Source: Steinernema hermaphroditum (taxonomy: Eukaryota > Nematoda > Chromadorea > Rhabditida > Steinernematidae). Taken from it: a stretch of 64,000 nt of DNA. Below are positions 12,061-23,441 of this stretch, piece by piece; within the stretch, counting starts at the first letter, position 1, and each line of letters opens with the position of its first letter. Made by a program: the position numbers and the translations under genes. Where the stretch lies: positions 4,550,769 to 4,614,768 of the forward strand of contig CM059624.1 of assembly GCA_030435675.1 (NCBI GenBank). Reading direction: 5' to 3'. Below the pieces are notes generated by a model, which searched no databases, was not told where the DNA came from, and was given only the letters and a program-made list of their open reading frames with translations.

Positions 12061-12361
12061 CGTAAACAGTATTCAATCCATTGGTGACCACCCGATTCCA
12101 GACGTTCTCGTCTTCACGTCCAGCGCTACCGAGTAGACATAAAAGCGCAACATGATGGATTACCCAAAGCCACAAAGTTGCGTTTTCTACTCGTTCGGTT
12201 ACTCGAAGAACGAGATCTCCAAAAAAGGTCACGCGCACTGCCACCATAAGGAAGCGAAGTACGAATCTGTCGCAACAAAAAAAAGTGAAAGTAATCGCGA
12301 GATCCGCTTAAGTGTCTTAATAAAAAGGACCCTCTGGGGGAAGGAGAAGCAGTTTGCAGCC

Positions 12362-12730
12362 ATGCACCTCTCCTTCGCTCTCCTCTTCGCCCTCTTCGGC
12401 GCCGTCGCCGCCACCTTCTTCCACCAAACTCTCCCATGTGGCTGCGCGTAGGTTTCCCTTCCGAAGTTTCACTTTCAGATGACCCATTTCAGGCCGCCTC
12501 CACCACCTCCCTGCCTCTGTGCCCCTCCGCCGGCTCCGCTCCCGTGTGCCGGTGGATGTGCCGCCGCCGCCGCCCCCGCTCTCCTGCCTCCACCGGCCAT
12601 TCCCGTACACCCTTGTGGCGTCGCCGTCGGAGGATGTGGAGGATCTGCCGCCCTCTATGCCCATCCCATCAACCATCTCCCTCCTGGCTACATCATCGTC
12701 AGAAGGACGCACCGCAAACGCTTTGAGTAA
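12362..12730 (+). CDS. Small secreted Pro/Cys/Gly-rich protein, copy 2 (divergent)
   Basis: Exons 12362-12447 and 12493-12730, phase 2, 107 residues. The signal peptide is MHLSFALLFALFGAVAA. The family's exon-1 end Cys-Gly-Cys-Ala and the Cys-punctuated proline runs are present, but the second exon is Ala-rich (CAAAAAPALLPPPAIP) and the usual GGYVTGK tail is replaced by a basic end (RRTHRKRFE). An upstream TTAATAAAAAGG run is a possible TATA box. The nearer in-frame acceptor at 12478 would give an immediate stop, so the one at 12492 is used. Confidence 0.7.
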
Positions 12731-13192
12731 ATGGATCGCTCGTGTGCTTCTTGTCCTTCCGAAACGCGGTGGAATATGTTGTATATTTGAGCTCTTTTCT
12801 TGATAAACCTGTCCCGCGAAATGGTAAACCGATGGATAGCCCAAATTTGGAGAGAATAATTATATGTGCCCCTACACAGCGGTCTTTGGAAGGACTACTC
12901 AGATGGAAGAGCTCAAAAGGCCATTGTGGAGCTTGTGGAAACCACTGGTTCGAAGGGGAATGAGCTCATGCAGAGCACAAAGAAGAAGCCGATCAAGTGT
13001 TTCCTCCTGAAGCGCCAAGCTCAGGCTGAAAATGTTCGAAAAATGCACGAAAAGACTCTTCTAAGCACACTCGAAAGACCCAACTCCAGGGCAGGGAAAG
13101 TAACTACAGAATGGAGCGAACTAAGCACCAGAGAACATCGGATACAACATCTTAAATCTATCGAAAAATATCAAAAACATTACAAACAAGCA

Positions 13193-13762
13193 TTAAGAAC
13201 AACGCCGTCGGAGAACGCGCAGCTCCTTGTTGGCCACCGCGAGCCGTACCCTTCGAGCGAAGTTCGCCTGGAGCGGGGACTTCTTCCAGCGGTAGTACCA
13301 GTCGACGAGGTCTCCGACTTTCAGATTCGGGAACAAGTACTTGCGTATTTTCCAGAAGTCCGAACCGTACGTGATGAGACCTTCTTCGAACTTGGCGTTC
13401 TCCTGCCTGGTGAACATCCTCGAAGGATGGCGACTAGTTGTGCGCGCGGGGAGGTTGGCGCCGATGAAACCTCGGAACAGCATCGCAGCGGCGTGCCTTT
13501 CGTCGTATCCACAAGCGTACAAGCAGTAGAGCGCGTCTTCATCACCCGCCAGAGGTTGTCTGATCAGGATGACTTCTTCGAACAAACGGTTGATTTTTGT
13601 TTCGTTGGCGGTCGGGATCCACAGAGGCGTCTCGCGCCGCCTGTCGTCTGCGGAGGACCACAAATCTGGGTTGTACTCCCCGACCTCGGCTTGGAACTCC
13701 GGGCCAACATCTGGGGAGCTTTGGACCTGAAACGGGGACTGCATTATTACAGGGTACTCCAT
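13193..13762 (-). CDS. Compact ELM2-SANT protein, MIER-like, copy 2 (single exon)
   Basis: Intronless, 189 residues. ELM2 segment near residues 18-50 (VGPEFQAEVGEYNPDLW, then RRETPLWIP), spacer (DEDALYCLYACGYDERHAA) and SANT domain at about 113-165 (FEEGLITYGSDFWKIRKYLF, then DLVDWYYRWKKSPLQ). It is a diverged paralogue of the gene at 2519-3243, with the same minimal ELM2-SANT layout and no acidic or C-terminal extensions as in vertebrate MIER1. The predicted role is nuclear HDAC recruitment. Lack of introns could reflect intron loss or retroposition. Confidence 0.8.
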   Translation of the reverse strand: MEYPVIMQSPFQVQSSPDVGPEFQAEVGEYNPDLWSSADDRRRETPLWIPTANETKINRLFEEVILIRQPLAGDEDALYCLYACGYDERHAAAMLFRGFIGANLPARTTSRHPSRMFTRQENAKFEEGLITYGSDFWKIRKYLFPNLKVGDLVDWYYRWKKSPLQANFARRVRLAVANKELRVLRRRCS

Positions 13763-15108
13763 AATCTGTCGCCTTTAGACTAGACCGAATCGGTCGTTTT
13801 AAGACTGTCTCATACAGAGAAATACAACCGATTGAATGTTACGATCGAGGTGGATGATTTCGGTCTGCGACGTTCGGCAGCGCGTCTAGCAGACGATCCA
13901 GCGGTCTAACAATCTAGACAAACTCTCACCTGTCCTTGGCTACGAAGATTCATACGGAATTTCCCGTCATCGCTGCGCGTGGACGAGGAACTCAACGATG
14001 AGGAACGCTTCTCAACTGAACTGGACATTCTCACTTAGGAGCTGTTCTGCAAAGGATTGTGATTAGGTAGTGATGCGGGGGCAAACGCAAACTGCAAGAA
14101 CCTTTAAATATCGCGCAATCTACATAACGTTTACACATTCTTGAAAAAAAACAATCAAAAAAGTTCTCTGCATATAAGCATTACAGTATAACCGACTTAA
14201 GCTGTGAAAGCGGTTCGAAAGCGCAACAGCCTTCGTTTCCCTAGAGAGGCAAAGAATCGCGGTGGGACCGACCGGTATGGGCGGCATTCTAAACGCGTCA
14301 AAGCAGATGGGTTCAGAGAGACTCATTCTAGCGCATCCTAGAATGCAGCACTCATTCTAGAATTTTCGGAGACGGACGATCGGTTGTGCGCAGCTGTCTG
14401 TCTCGATTCTGATTTTTGTAACATGAAGCATGAGCACTGCAACGTCCTGCCTGTTCCACTCAGCTAGACAATCGTAATGGGACCCGAGGCGCAGACAGCG
14501 AGTTGTAACCGCAGATAGACACAGATCTGCCAACAGACACATTTTATGTCTATTCACCTGAATCGATCAATTTGCAAGCGCCATATTGGTTTTGCACTGG
14601 GATATTTCAAGCCGCAGCTGAAACAAGAGAATTGAGCGCGTATGGAGAAGTAGTGCCACATCATAGTGCAACACGTGTCGAAATGTCGAAAAACACACGG
14701 AATCAACATCTCGCAACAAGCGCCCAATTTCCAAATGAACGGACTAGAGCATCAAAAAGGCCAGCTACGGCTACCTTTCGAACACACGCCACCGTAACAG
14801 AAACAATATGCGATACAAAAAGAAGCTGTCGACTTTCACCTGCGTTCTAACATGTAGCGCGGTGCGCACGATTCGCGTTTGTGGGCCATGTTCTTACTGT
14901 ATAGGACAACATGCAGACGTGCATGCAATTCGCGGTCCCACCGCGACCTGAAAGAAATCAAAGACCACAAACGTCGCACGCTCGGCAGACGCGATGTTTT
15001 CTTGCGTCTGCTGCCATTATGAGTGTCCAGGGCAGACCCACACATGCCCTTTGGTAGAGAGTCTACCTAGCCCGCTCGCCCTGCATTGTTTCATTGCATA
15101 CAAACAAC
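13763..15108. other. Gene-free stretch
   Basis: No recognisable coding exon, RNA gene or clear repeat; only short unrelated open frames. Confidence 0.4.
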
Positions 15109-15363
15109 CATCATGATAAGATGGAATGAGCATAACCCAGTCATTTGGTGCTTGGGAAACAAGGAAGAGTACGTGTGTGCCCCGAGTAACAGACTAGTCG
15201 TGCTTCTCTGTATCAGCCCAACATCACACCAATGTGTATGGGAAATAACGAACATTTGGGAAAAGCATTGTTTCGGGGTTACTTTGTATGCTCTTTGACG
15301 TACTCTTCCTTGTTTTCCAAGCACCGAATGACTGGGTTGAACTAATTCCATCCCATCATGATG
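15109..15363. mobile_element. MITE-like element with ~65-base terminal inverted repeats
   Basis: The left end (15109-15174) and the reverse complement of the right end (15298-15363) agree almost throughout. Both run CATCATGAT, then CAACCCAGTCATT or TAACCCAGTCATT, then GGTGCTTGG, then AACAAGGAAGAGTAC. About 120 bases lie between the arms, without coding capacity. No clear target-site duplication is seen. This is most simply a non-autonomous DNA transposon; the superfamily is not assignable. Confidence 0.7.
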
Positions 15364-15650
15364 CGGGTATACCTAAAGAGGCGCGTATGTCGCACTTGCA
15401 TCCTTACATCTTGTTTGCTCCAGTGTCATTTTATCTCTGTCTCCTATTCGAGGTATTTGGCGATTTCAACCTAATCGTGTTTATAGAGAAGAAGAGGACT
15501 ATGAAGGCTACATCACACTCGTGTCTTTCTCCCCTTCCAATTGACTGCTTAACCTTGCTTAGATGGCTTCTTATGGCAGTGATCGTGTACCGCACGTGTT
15601 GTTTTTTGGCAAAATCGTTTATTCGCAGAATACAAATAAATAAATGCGAG

Positions 15651-16586
15651 TCAAAGTCTGTGCACAGCACCAGATTGGACATATTGAGTAGCTGCTATTA
15701 GTGCTCCGTTCGAGTATTCTTCCGCTTCGGAGAACAAACTCTCGAGGGCTTCCAGAATAGCCTTGTTGACCTGAAGAAAGCATCGTTTCGTGGATTGAAA
15801 TATGTCTCTTACCGGCAAGTTGTGACTCCTCCCCTCGAGCAGATGAAGTTGGCGGTTCTTGGTCTCCAGCTGGGTCAATAGTTTGATTGAATTTTTGAAC
15901 GGCACCACTCTGTCCACGAGGCCGTGGACGATGCTCACCGGACAGTCGATCGGGATCGTGTTCATCGACGAGCTGACACAGTTCTTGGCGAACGTCTCCA
16001 ACGAGTTCAAATTAATTAACGCCGGATTGCCGCCGGGCACCGCCGGGTGAATCATCTCCTCGCCGCGACGGAGCTTCTTCAGCGATCCGGGAACGACTCT
16101 GTCGATGTAGTCGAGATTGAGACCGACTCCGGGACAGAAGAGGAAGAGACCGGCTACTTGGCTCGGTCTCTGAAGGGTGGCGCGCAGAACGGGATGGCAT
16201 CCTGCGCTCGAGCCGACCAGCAGGAAGTTTCGGTGGCCAGGCGCCGCATCCATCGCCTCCAAGACGTCGTCTGTCCACTCGTTCACGTTCCATAGGACGT
16301 CCGGGGAACCGGGATTCTTGTAGTTGAGACTGTAAATGGTGTGGATTGGGGAAACTTCCATCTAAGACCCTTCTATCAAACGTCATAATCACTACTGGCC
16401 CCTGTCCTTAGGAGATTCGTTCAAGCTATCCAGATCAAGTGAACCCCATAGAATAGAACCAAAACGAACGTACCTAGTGAATTGGTGTCCCCTGCCGGTA
16501 ACCCACTGGCTGACTCTCTTCGCTGCCTCCGCGTGAGGCGAACATCCGAGTCCGTGACAGTACAGAACGTTGAGCGATCGGCGCAT
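15651..16586 (-). CDS. Alpha/beta hydrolase, ABHD10-like
   Basis: Three exons: 16474-16586, 15813-16329 and 15651-15770; 249 residues. The N-terminus holds the strand-turn VLYCHGLGCSP (oxyanion region), then the nucleophile elbow G-S-S-A-G in NFLLVGSSAGCHPVL, the acid loop PVSIVHGLVDRVVPF and the catalytic His in LLEGRSHNLP. Order and spacing fit the ABHD10-type serine hydrolases (S-depalmitoylase/esterase relatives). The long first intron (144 bases) is set by the only acceptor (tttacag) that keeps frame; an alternative start at an internal ATG (16361) would lose the HG motif. No mitochondrial targeting region is obvious at this start. Confidence 0.8.
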
Positions 16587-16720
16587 CTCGGAACGAGAGG
16601 AGAGTCGACAACTGTTCTCCACTCGCTCTCGCCGGTCGCACCATTGTTGACCCACAAAACGTGGACGGACCCATTGTCGTCAGCCTCTCCGCGGGTCACC
16701 AATGCGTTTTCCTTATGCAA

Positions 16721-16930
16721 CGCGCGTCTCCGGCTCCCACTGGATACGTCCAGCCTCCTCCTCAATACGCCCCTCCGCCTCCCTCTGCTCCAGTTGAGCC
16801 TGTTCCTCAAGCCTACAACCAGGTTCCTCCGCAGCCCCAGTATGCTCCTCCTCCTCCACCCCAGGCTCAGCCTCTCCCTGAGCTGCCTCCTCCCGCTGGA
16901 GGATACGTCACCGGAGCGAAGTCGGCGTGA
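16721..16930 (+). pseudogene. 5'-truncated Pro/Cys/Gly-rich family remnant
   Basis: An open frame ending TGA at 16930 reads ASPAPTGYVQPPPQYAPP, polyproline runs, QAYNQVPPQPQYAPPPPP and GGYVTGAKSA. This is the tail of the secreted Pro/Cys/Gly-rich family. No signal-peptide exon, Cys-Gly-Cys block or suitable acceptor precedes it; instead the 5' exon of the hydrolase gene lies upstream on the other strand. It is probably a broken copy. Confidence 0.65.
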
Positions 16931-17307
16931 GAAAAGAAGTCGCTGTTTTCAAAGTGTCTGTAAAAATGTGATCATGCATGCTGTAGTAAATTTTCGACGT
17001 CTACAATATGTGTCTTTCCATAATTGGTGGTCATGTTCCCCGCTTGCACAAATCGAGTTCCTTGCCTAACAAAGGCTTACACTACAAAACAGGTTAAATT
17101 AGCAGATGTAGGAAAGGCGATAAAGTCGAACAGGCCTAGATGTCCAGGCAGAGTATTTTCGATGAGGGCGCCTTCATCTTCTATCAAATGCTAGTAAAAG
17201 TGTCACTCTCGACGAGTGAAAACTCCCCTTCAGATTGATAAATGGACGCGATGAGAGATTTTACTCAACAGGCAACATTCTGTACAGACAATCACTCAGA
17301 AAGCGAT

Positions 17308-17789
17308 TTACTTTCCTCCGGCCTGGACGTAGGCCGGCTGGGGAGCGGCGACGGGAGCGGGCTCGGCGTTGAGGGCTGAAGGCAGAGGGTGAGCTCTGGG
17401 GAGAACAGACCTAAACAAGCGACTTACCAGGAGGGGGAGGAGGAGGCTGCTGGGCATACTGAGGAGCGGGAGCAACAACCTGAGGAGCGGAGTTGACGGC
17501 GGCGGCGGGAGGAGCCTGGGCGTATCCTTGAGGAGCCGGGGGAGGAGGGGGAGGAGCGGCGGCTCCGCATCCTACCGGGGCGGCAGGGTGGCCGCAGGGA
17601 GGTGGTGGAGGAGGAGCGGCCTGGCAAGGGCAGGGAGGAGGAGGCGGGGGAGGCCTGAAAACAGATTCTTAGAATCTGTGGTGGATTCTAGAGGGCTTAC
17701 GCGCATCCACATCCCAAGGGCTGAGGGAAGAAGAAGGCGTTGGAGACTCCACAGAGGGCGACAAGGAGCACGACGACGGCGGTCTTCAT
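17308..17789 (-). CDS. Small secreted Pro/Cys/Gly-rich protein, copy 3
   Basis: Three exons, 17701-17789, 17428-17654 and 17308-17375; 127 residues. Signal peptide MKTAVVVLLVALCGVSNA, then FFFPQPLGCGCA at the conserved phase-2 junction. Proline runs with Cys pairs follow, then an Ala/Gln/Tyr-richer middle, and a tail ending YVQAGGK in place of GGYVTGK. The first intron contains the hairpin block GATTCTAAGAATC shared with copies 4, 5, 9, 10 and 11. Confidence 0.85.
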
Positions 17790-18670
17790 AGTTGCTGACT
17801 GCTCAGTAAACTGGAGTTACCCAGTCAACTTACTCTCTTAAGTATCACTCCTCGGGATCCGTCGCCGGCGGCAAGGTCGGCGTCAGACTATTGTCTCAGA
17901 TCGATTACCTTTGTTTCAAATCGAGTGATGATATGCGTCGCCGTTTGCTCGGAGCAAGATTTCGATTTCGCTTACGCCTACGCTTTGACGCGATTCTTCT
18001 TCCTTTGTGTGGCTATCGGAGATCTTGTTCCATTGATAGCCGGGCAGTGCTTGTCTATGCGTAGGTCTTTCAACTCGAGATTCAAGGGATAAGCGTGTTG
18101 AAGTAGTTGTACTTTTGTCGGTCGTGTACGGAGATGATTTCGATATCAGATGAGCTTCACCACGATAGAGCCTATCAGAATTTTTGGCTATCCTTATATT
18201 CAACTCCTTTATCCCAACTTCTCTTCAAATTGCTCAAAAATTATTAGAAACAGTGGAAAACTTGGGGGCGTTCTCGGGCGGCTCATGCGAATAAAGAGTC
18301 AAGTCTCCTGCAAACTATCAAAATATCAAATATTTTGCTTTCGTTAGCTAGACCCTTGAGTTCGTTCCTCCTTTGTTAGCTCCAAAGTGGATTGGTAAGA
18401 GTTCGAATATAGGTTTGTTTCAATGAGTTTTCGAAGCAAAAGATGCTCCCTTTTAGGAAGACATTGCTAGGTTTATGAGCGAATGTCAATGTGTGCTTTA
18501 ATTTACATTGTTGACCTTACTGCAGACTCTTGGGTGCTGTGTCCTTCGTAAACTGAGATCGGACTGCCACGAACAACAAAGAGAACACGTTTGTTGAAAA
18601 GAACGACGTTTATTTGTACAAACAGTGAGGTAAGGAAATGAGGTTTGAGGCTTCTGGTTCCAGTATTGGC
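17790..18670. other. Intergenic, nothing recognised
   Basis: Lies between the start of copy 3 and the stop of copy 4. It contains the copy-4 3' UTR (an AATAAACG signal near 18608) and no open frame with recognisable similarity. Confidence 0.4.
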
Positions 18671-19177
18671 TTATTTCTGTGCGCCTGTGGCGTATCCGGC
18701 CGGGGCGGGAGGAGGGGGAGGAGGGGCCTGGTTGTAGGTCTGCACGGCAGGGGCGGGGTTCACCACTGAAATCGGAGTGTGGGTCCTGATTGGAGATGGG
18801 GGAACTTACCGGGAGCGAGAGGGGCCTGGTAGACGGGAGCAGCGGGAAGAGGAGGAGGGGGAGGAGGAGGGTTGTAGGCGACGGGTGGAGGAGGAGCAGC
18901 GTATCCACCGCCGCATCCACTAGGAGCGCTACAGGGAGCCGGAGGGGGAGGAGGAGGTGGCGGGGGAGCGCCACAGCCACCGCCACAGGCTGGGGGAGGT
19001 GGAGGAGGAGCACAGTGGCAGGGAGGAGGAGGCGGGGGAGGGCTAAAAAGGGATTCTTAGAATCTGTGGTGGATTCCGGAGGACTTACGCGCATCCACAT
19101 CCTCCGCCGCCAGACTGAGGAAGAAGGAAAGCGTTGGAAAGGCCGAAGAGGGCGACGAAGAGGACGAAGTTCTTCAT
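18671..19177 (-). CDS. Small secreted Pro/Cys/Gly-rich protein, copy 4
   Basis: Three exons, 19089-19177, 18810-19042 and 18671-18765; 138 residues. Signal peptide MKNFVLFVALFGLSNA; exon 1 ends GGGGCGC. Exon 2 encodes the Cys-Pro array (CHCAPPPPPACGGGCGAP, then GCGGGYAAPPPPVAYN). Exon 3 encodes NPAPAVQTYNQAPPPP and ends GYATGAQK. A TATAAAAAGG motif lies about 48 bases before the ATG. Exon 2 and both introns are close to identical to copies 5, 7 and 11, indicating recent duplication or gene conversion. Confidence 0.88.
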
Positions 19178-20231
19178 GGTCGAGTTGTCGAGAGTGAACT
19201 GCTCCAAACGGTTTATGTCTCCTTTTTATACTCAAACCCATGCGACTCACTATATCGCCCGCGGGGATATCGGTGTCGTTTGAAAAAAATGAAACAAAAA
19301 GCGCAGATGTCCGAACTGGACGCGTCCCCCTCTGAGTCGATAAGAACCCGTTTTCGATTGCGATCGCCTTTGAAATTGGGTAGCCGGTGGTAAAGTGATG
19401 GCGAAGCCTGTTCGGTTAATTTGCAGGAAGACGTATAAAAGCCGTTTCTTCTTCTGAACTTGCCTCTTGCGCAGCTGCTTATAATGGACGCGCTGCAAGC
19501 CTAGCCTTGACAAAGAAGGAGAAAGTGAAATCATTCCGAGGCAGTGAGCTCCACCAAATGAACTTGACCCGAATTCATGAAGGTGCTGGTCATGGATATT
19601 TGAGCGGGCCACGCAGGGAAGGGGAGGAACACCAAGCAATGACATAACTCATTTACTCTGATTTACGCTCCTCTTCGAAAGAGTTAATGTTGAGCAAGTT
19701 GAGTCCGACTATAGAATTCATATGCTCAGAAGCCAGAACTGTCAAGAAAACATAAGCCGTTATCCCCTTGCAATTGAACCCTACACGAACTATATGACAA
19801 CAGTACTAGAATTTGAAAAACATCCGCTGGCCCTACTTAAGAGATCCTTGATGACTCAACATGTTAGAATCTGTGATGGATAAATAAGCTGACTAGTGTC
19901 ACCTGCCATAGTACTGTATGTATCTCGAGTTCGGACATACCCCTGCAACGAAGACTACAAATCGAAGTTCCAGTTTCCCTCATGACCACCCGAAATCTGT
20001 CTGCATAGACGCGAATTCCTTCAGCGACGCAACTACCCAAAGAAAAAACGGCCATCAATTATGTGACCACCAAGGCAAACGAGACGAAAACTCGCTCACG
20101 CTACTAATTTCCTAATCCATGCGACTTCCCTTACCGATCGCCGACGGGTTTTCGATCCACCTAAGAGCGCATATAAAAGCGAGGCTCTTAGTGGTTAAGA
20201 ACAGATTCGCCTCGAGTCGTCTAGCAGCTTC
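19178..20231. other. Shared upstream region of divergent copies 4 and 5
   Basis: Copies 4 and 5 are transcribed away from each other from this 1.05-kb interval. TATA motifs sit near both ends (19223-19230 on the minus strand, 20172-20178 on the plus strand). No other gene is visible inside. Confidence 0.45.
20172..20178 (+). promoter_or_regulatory. TATA box of copy 5
   Basis: TATAAAA, 60 bases before the ATG at 20232. A CATAAAAG motif lies at the same distance before copy 7 (23382-23389, ATG 23442). The other complete family members on the window have TATA-like motifs 43-60 bases before their starts. Confidence 0.7.
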
Positions 20232-20777
20232 ATGAAGAGCTTCGTTGTCTTCGCCGCCCTCTTCGGCTTCTCCAACGCCTTCTTCTTCCCTCAGTCCGGC
20301 GGAGGTTGTGGATGCCCGTAAGTCCTCCGGAATCCACCACAAATTCTAAGAATCCCTTTTTAGCCCTCCCCCGCCTCCTCCTCCTTGCCACTGTGCTCCT
20401 CCTCCACCTCCCCCAGCCTGTGGCGGTGGCTGTGGCGCTCCCCCGCCACCTCCTCCCCCGCCGGCCCCTTGTGGCGCTACTAGTGGATGTGGCGGTGGAT
20501 ACGCTGCTCCCCCTCCACCCGTCGCCTACAACCCTCCTCCTCCCCCTCCTCCTCTTCCCGCTGCTCCCGTCTACCAGGCCCCTCTCGCTCCCGGTAAGTT
20601 CCCCCATCTCGACTCAGGACCCAACCTCCGACTTCAGTGGTGAACCCCGCCCCTGCCGTGCAGACCTACAACCAGGCCCCTCCTCCCCCTCCTCCCGCCC
20701 CGGTCGTCAACGTTCCCCAAGGAGGATACGTCCCTCCTCCTCCTCCCCAAGGAAACGGTTACGTCACCGGAAAATAA
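20232..20777 (+). CDS. Small secreted Pro/Cys/Gly-rich protein, copy 5
   Basis: Exons 20232-20317, 20364-20593 and 20638-20777; 151 residues. Signal peptide MKSFVVFAALFGFSNA, then FFFPQSGGGCGC, the Cys-punctuated proline array, the YNPPPPPPLPAAPVYQAPLA block and the terminal motifs PQGGYVPPPPPQGNGYVTGK. The 5' UTR matches copy 7, while exon 3 and the 3' UTR (CTAAAATCTCATGGCCTTTC, AATAAA) match copy 11, so the gene is a mosaic. An extracellular structural role is inferred from the signal peptide and composition. Confidence 0.9.
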
Positions 20778-21823
20778 GGAGATAGCTCTTCCTAAAATCT
20801 CATGGCCTTTCTGTACAAACACGTTTCATCTTTAGAATAAACCATTCACAACAGCCAAGGTCGTCATCTTGTTCACCTCGGGTTTTCACTTTTCATGGAC
20901 TCAGCCCCAAACAGGTTTCATCGTCAGCCACCACATCATGCAAACTATAAACGAATTAAACTCACTACATCCAATAACTCAGAACTGCCTTGCTATTGGA
21001 GCTATAGTCGTTTTCAAAAAGCTCTTCCATTACCACTTTTCTTATGACGGCAAGTTCGCTGCCCTGAGCGATTTGATTACGGCTTTGCCCTGAACGTTAA
21101 TGCGTTTTCTGGCACAAATTCTGGTTCTTTGCCCATGAGTAACGAACAGTTTCACTTACAAAAGAAAGGATAACGCCTTTACAAGATCGTGATATTCTCC
21201 ACGCTCTTCTCTGTCATGCGGTCTCTGTTAAGTAACTTAGAGCGTAGCATCTCAAAATATCGGCTTTGAGGATCCAGCTCGGTGTATGAGCGTTCAAACG
21301 ATTCTCATTGGGTAAAAGGTCAATTTGTGAGTGATTTAGTTTCGCACAGGAGTTAAAAAAGAATATAGCACCTTCCAGACGGCCCAGAATGATTTTAGAG
21401 TTTTCAGCGGCCTACTTTTTTCAGTGTTACTTTTTTTTCAGTTTTTTCACCCAACCCAAAAAGCCGAACCTGAAACCCGAAAACCCGTTACTTGGTCCCT
21501 TTGCAACACCTTTTTCCTCCTAGTCCATTCCAACTCTTCTTGAAAAGAATCATCTTAAATTACTTTATATGAAGCTGAGTTTAACATACCATGACCACTA
21601 TACAAAGATTGGCAATATCTGGGATACGAGTGTCGTTTTCTCGCCAAAGTGCAAACAATCTGCAAACTTTTTGCGCTTTCGTTCCTAATAGATCAATCAA
21701 AGCGAACGTCTTTTCGATCGGATCGCAACATTTGAACCGGTTTCAGAAGAAGTTTTTCCTAGGTATTCGTTGCCTTATAAGGGGATGTGTCCGTTGGATA
21801 CGATCAGATTCACCTCCATCGTC
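20778..21823. other. Intergenic, nothing recognised
   Basis: Holds the copy-5 3' UTR and the copy-6 promoter (TTATAA near 21775). The rest is AT-rich in places (T-runs around 21410-21450) without coding signal. Confidence 0.4.
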
Positions 21824-22382
21824 ATGAACAGCTTCGTTCTCCTCGTCGCCCTCTTCGGCCTCTCCAACGCCTTCTTCTTCCCTCAATCTGGTGGCTGTGG
21901 ATGCCCGTAAGTACTTCAAAGATAGCTTCTCTCTTAAGAACCGTTTCCAGGCCGCCTCCCCCTCCTCCCGTCTGCAACTGCGCCCCTCCTCCGCTACCTC
22001 CTTGTGGAGGAGCCCCCACTGGATGTGGAGGAGGCTACGCTCTCCCTCCTCCACCACCGGCTCCCATCGTGAACCCCGTTCCAGCTATCGCCTACAACCA
22101 ACCTCCTCAGGTTCCCGTGGCCCCCATCTACAACCAGGTGGCCCCTGTGGAAAATAATATCAATGCCGCCAATGTCGGAGTTCCTTATGCTCAAGTTCCT
22201 CCTCAACCGGAAGGTATCCTCCACTCCAAAAGACTCTTAGAAAACGCCAAATTTCAGTTCTGAGCTCTCAAGTCCAGGTCGCCCCAGCCACCGTCCAGCA
22301 AGCCTACATCAACCCAGCGCAACCCGTCGTTGCCCCGGCGCCTGTCCAGGGAGGATACGTGACTGGTGTCGGAAGGGCCTGA
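21824..22382 (+). CDS. Small secreted Pro/Cys/Gly-rich protein, copy 6
   Basis: Exons 21824-21906, 21951-22213 and 22258-22382; 156 residues. Signal peptide MNSFVLLVALFGLSNA, then FFFPQSGGCGC. The body is less proline-dense than in copies 4, 5, 7 and 11 and rich in Val/Tyr/Asn/Gln (VAPIYNQVAPVENNINAANV), ending GGYVTGVGRA. The first intron lacks the hairpin block found in copies 3, 4, 5, 9, 10 and 11, so this is an older paralogue. An AATAAAAC signal follows the stop at about 22443. Confidence 0.88.
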
Positions 22383-23441
22383 ACTGACTTTACGACTTTA
22401 CGACTGAATGAAAAATGCTTTCTGTATACATTGTTTCCAATGAAATAAAACTTCTATGTCTCACATCTTATCCTTTGGAGTTCGCATTCCAAAACAAGAA
22501 AGGAGCAATTGCTCCAAAAGGGATAAGTAGAGACCCGGCGAAAGCGAAAGTCATGATGGCCCCGTTGGAGAGATGTTAGAGCGAATTTACGAATTTTGTT
22601 ACGATATCTAGCTCGCGCTGCCTAGATGAGAATCACGGACAGACCCAACCACTCACCACCACGACAGCCAGGGGAAAAGCCATACCGTAGTCGTCTCTCC
22701 CCTTGTGTCTTCGGTGTTAGGCACGATATCCGAGAGGAAGGCGGCGATTCCATCAGCTACAAAGGTACTGAATCCTGTAAAAGCGCGGCGGTCGAGCACA
22801 GCGCAAGAACACGAGAGTAAGCTGGATACTCTCATAAATAATACAAGGATAATTTTGAGTATTTCACCAATATTTTCCAAGGGGCTGGAGATAGGCCTGT
22901 ACCAAAATCATCTTTTTCGGTCATATCCTGCACCACCCATTTTATAGGGAGGAGCTTTACGCCCCGCGGTTCAAAGATCAATGAAAACACAATACATCCA
23001 TCCAATGATCAAAAGTTCCACTGGTCATTTGTAAGCTCTCGTATCTCCATGATTTCGGGAACTGACAACCCAGGAGGCAATACTGCTCAACGCTCAACGC
23101 GTATATCACCGACGAAAGTTTAATTTTATACTATCACCTCAAAATCGACAGACACGGACTTCATCAGAAGAACACTCAACGGCTTTCCCTTCGAAAACTG
23201 GTACTGCCAAAGGCTTCCAAAGAAACAAGCTTCCTCAAGCTTTCGTTATGTCAGCGCGCCAAATTTTTTGTTTATCCGCCAAAGCGTAATCGCGGGATAG
23301 TGATCGATCTCCTTTCTCAATGAACTGGTCGCACCCAAAGCGAAGACGAGTTTCCGCGGGTCTCATCCGTTTACCTATTCACATAAAAGGCGATCCGATA
23401 GCCGTCAGAAGCAGATTCGCCTTGAGTCGTCTAGCAGCACC
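22383..23441. other. Intergenic, nothing recognised
   Basis: No gene, RNA or strong repeat seen between copies 6 and 7; the last 60 bases are the copy-7 core promoter and 5' UTR. Confidence 0.4.

Noticed and set aside
12866..13783. A 305-codon open frame on the plus strand
   Set aside because: Two thirds of it is exactly antisense to the ELM2-SANT gene, which has clear domain content; the remaining part has no recognisable motif or splice context.
18790..20607. Arg/Ser/Gly-rich frames (GRRGRRRRGSSS-type) antisense to the Pro/Cys/Gly genes
   Set aside because: They are the reverse complement of polyproline codons, not RNA-binding RGG proteins.
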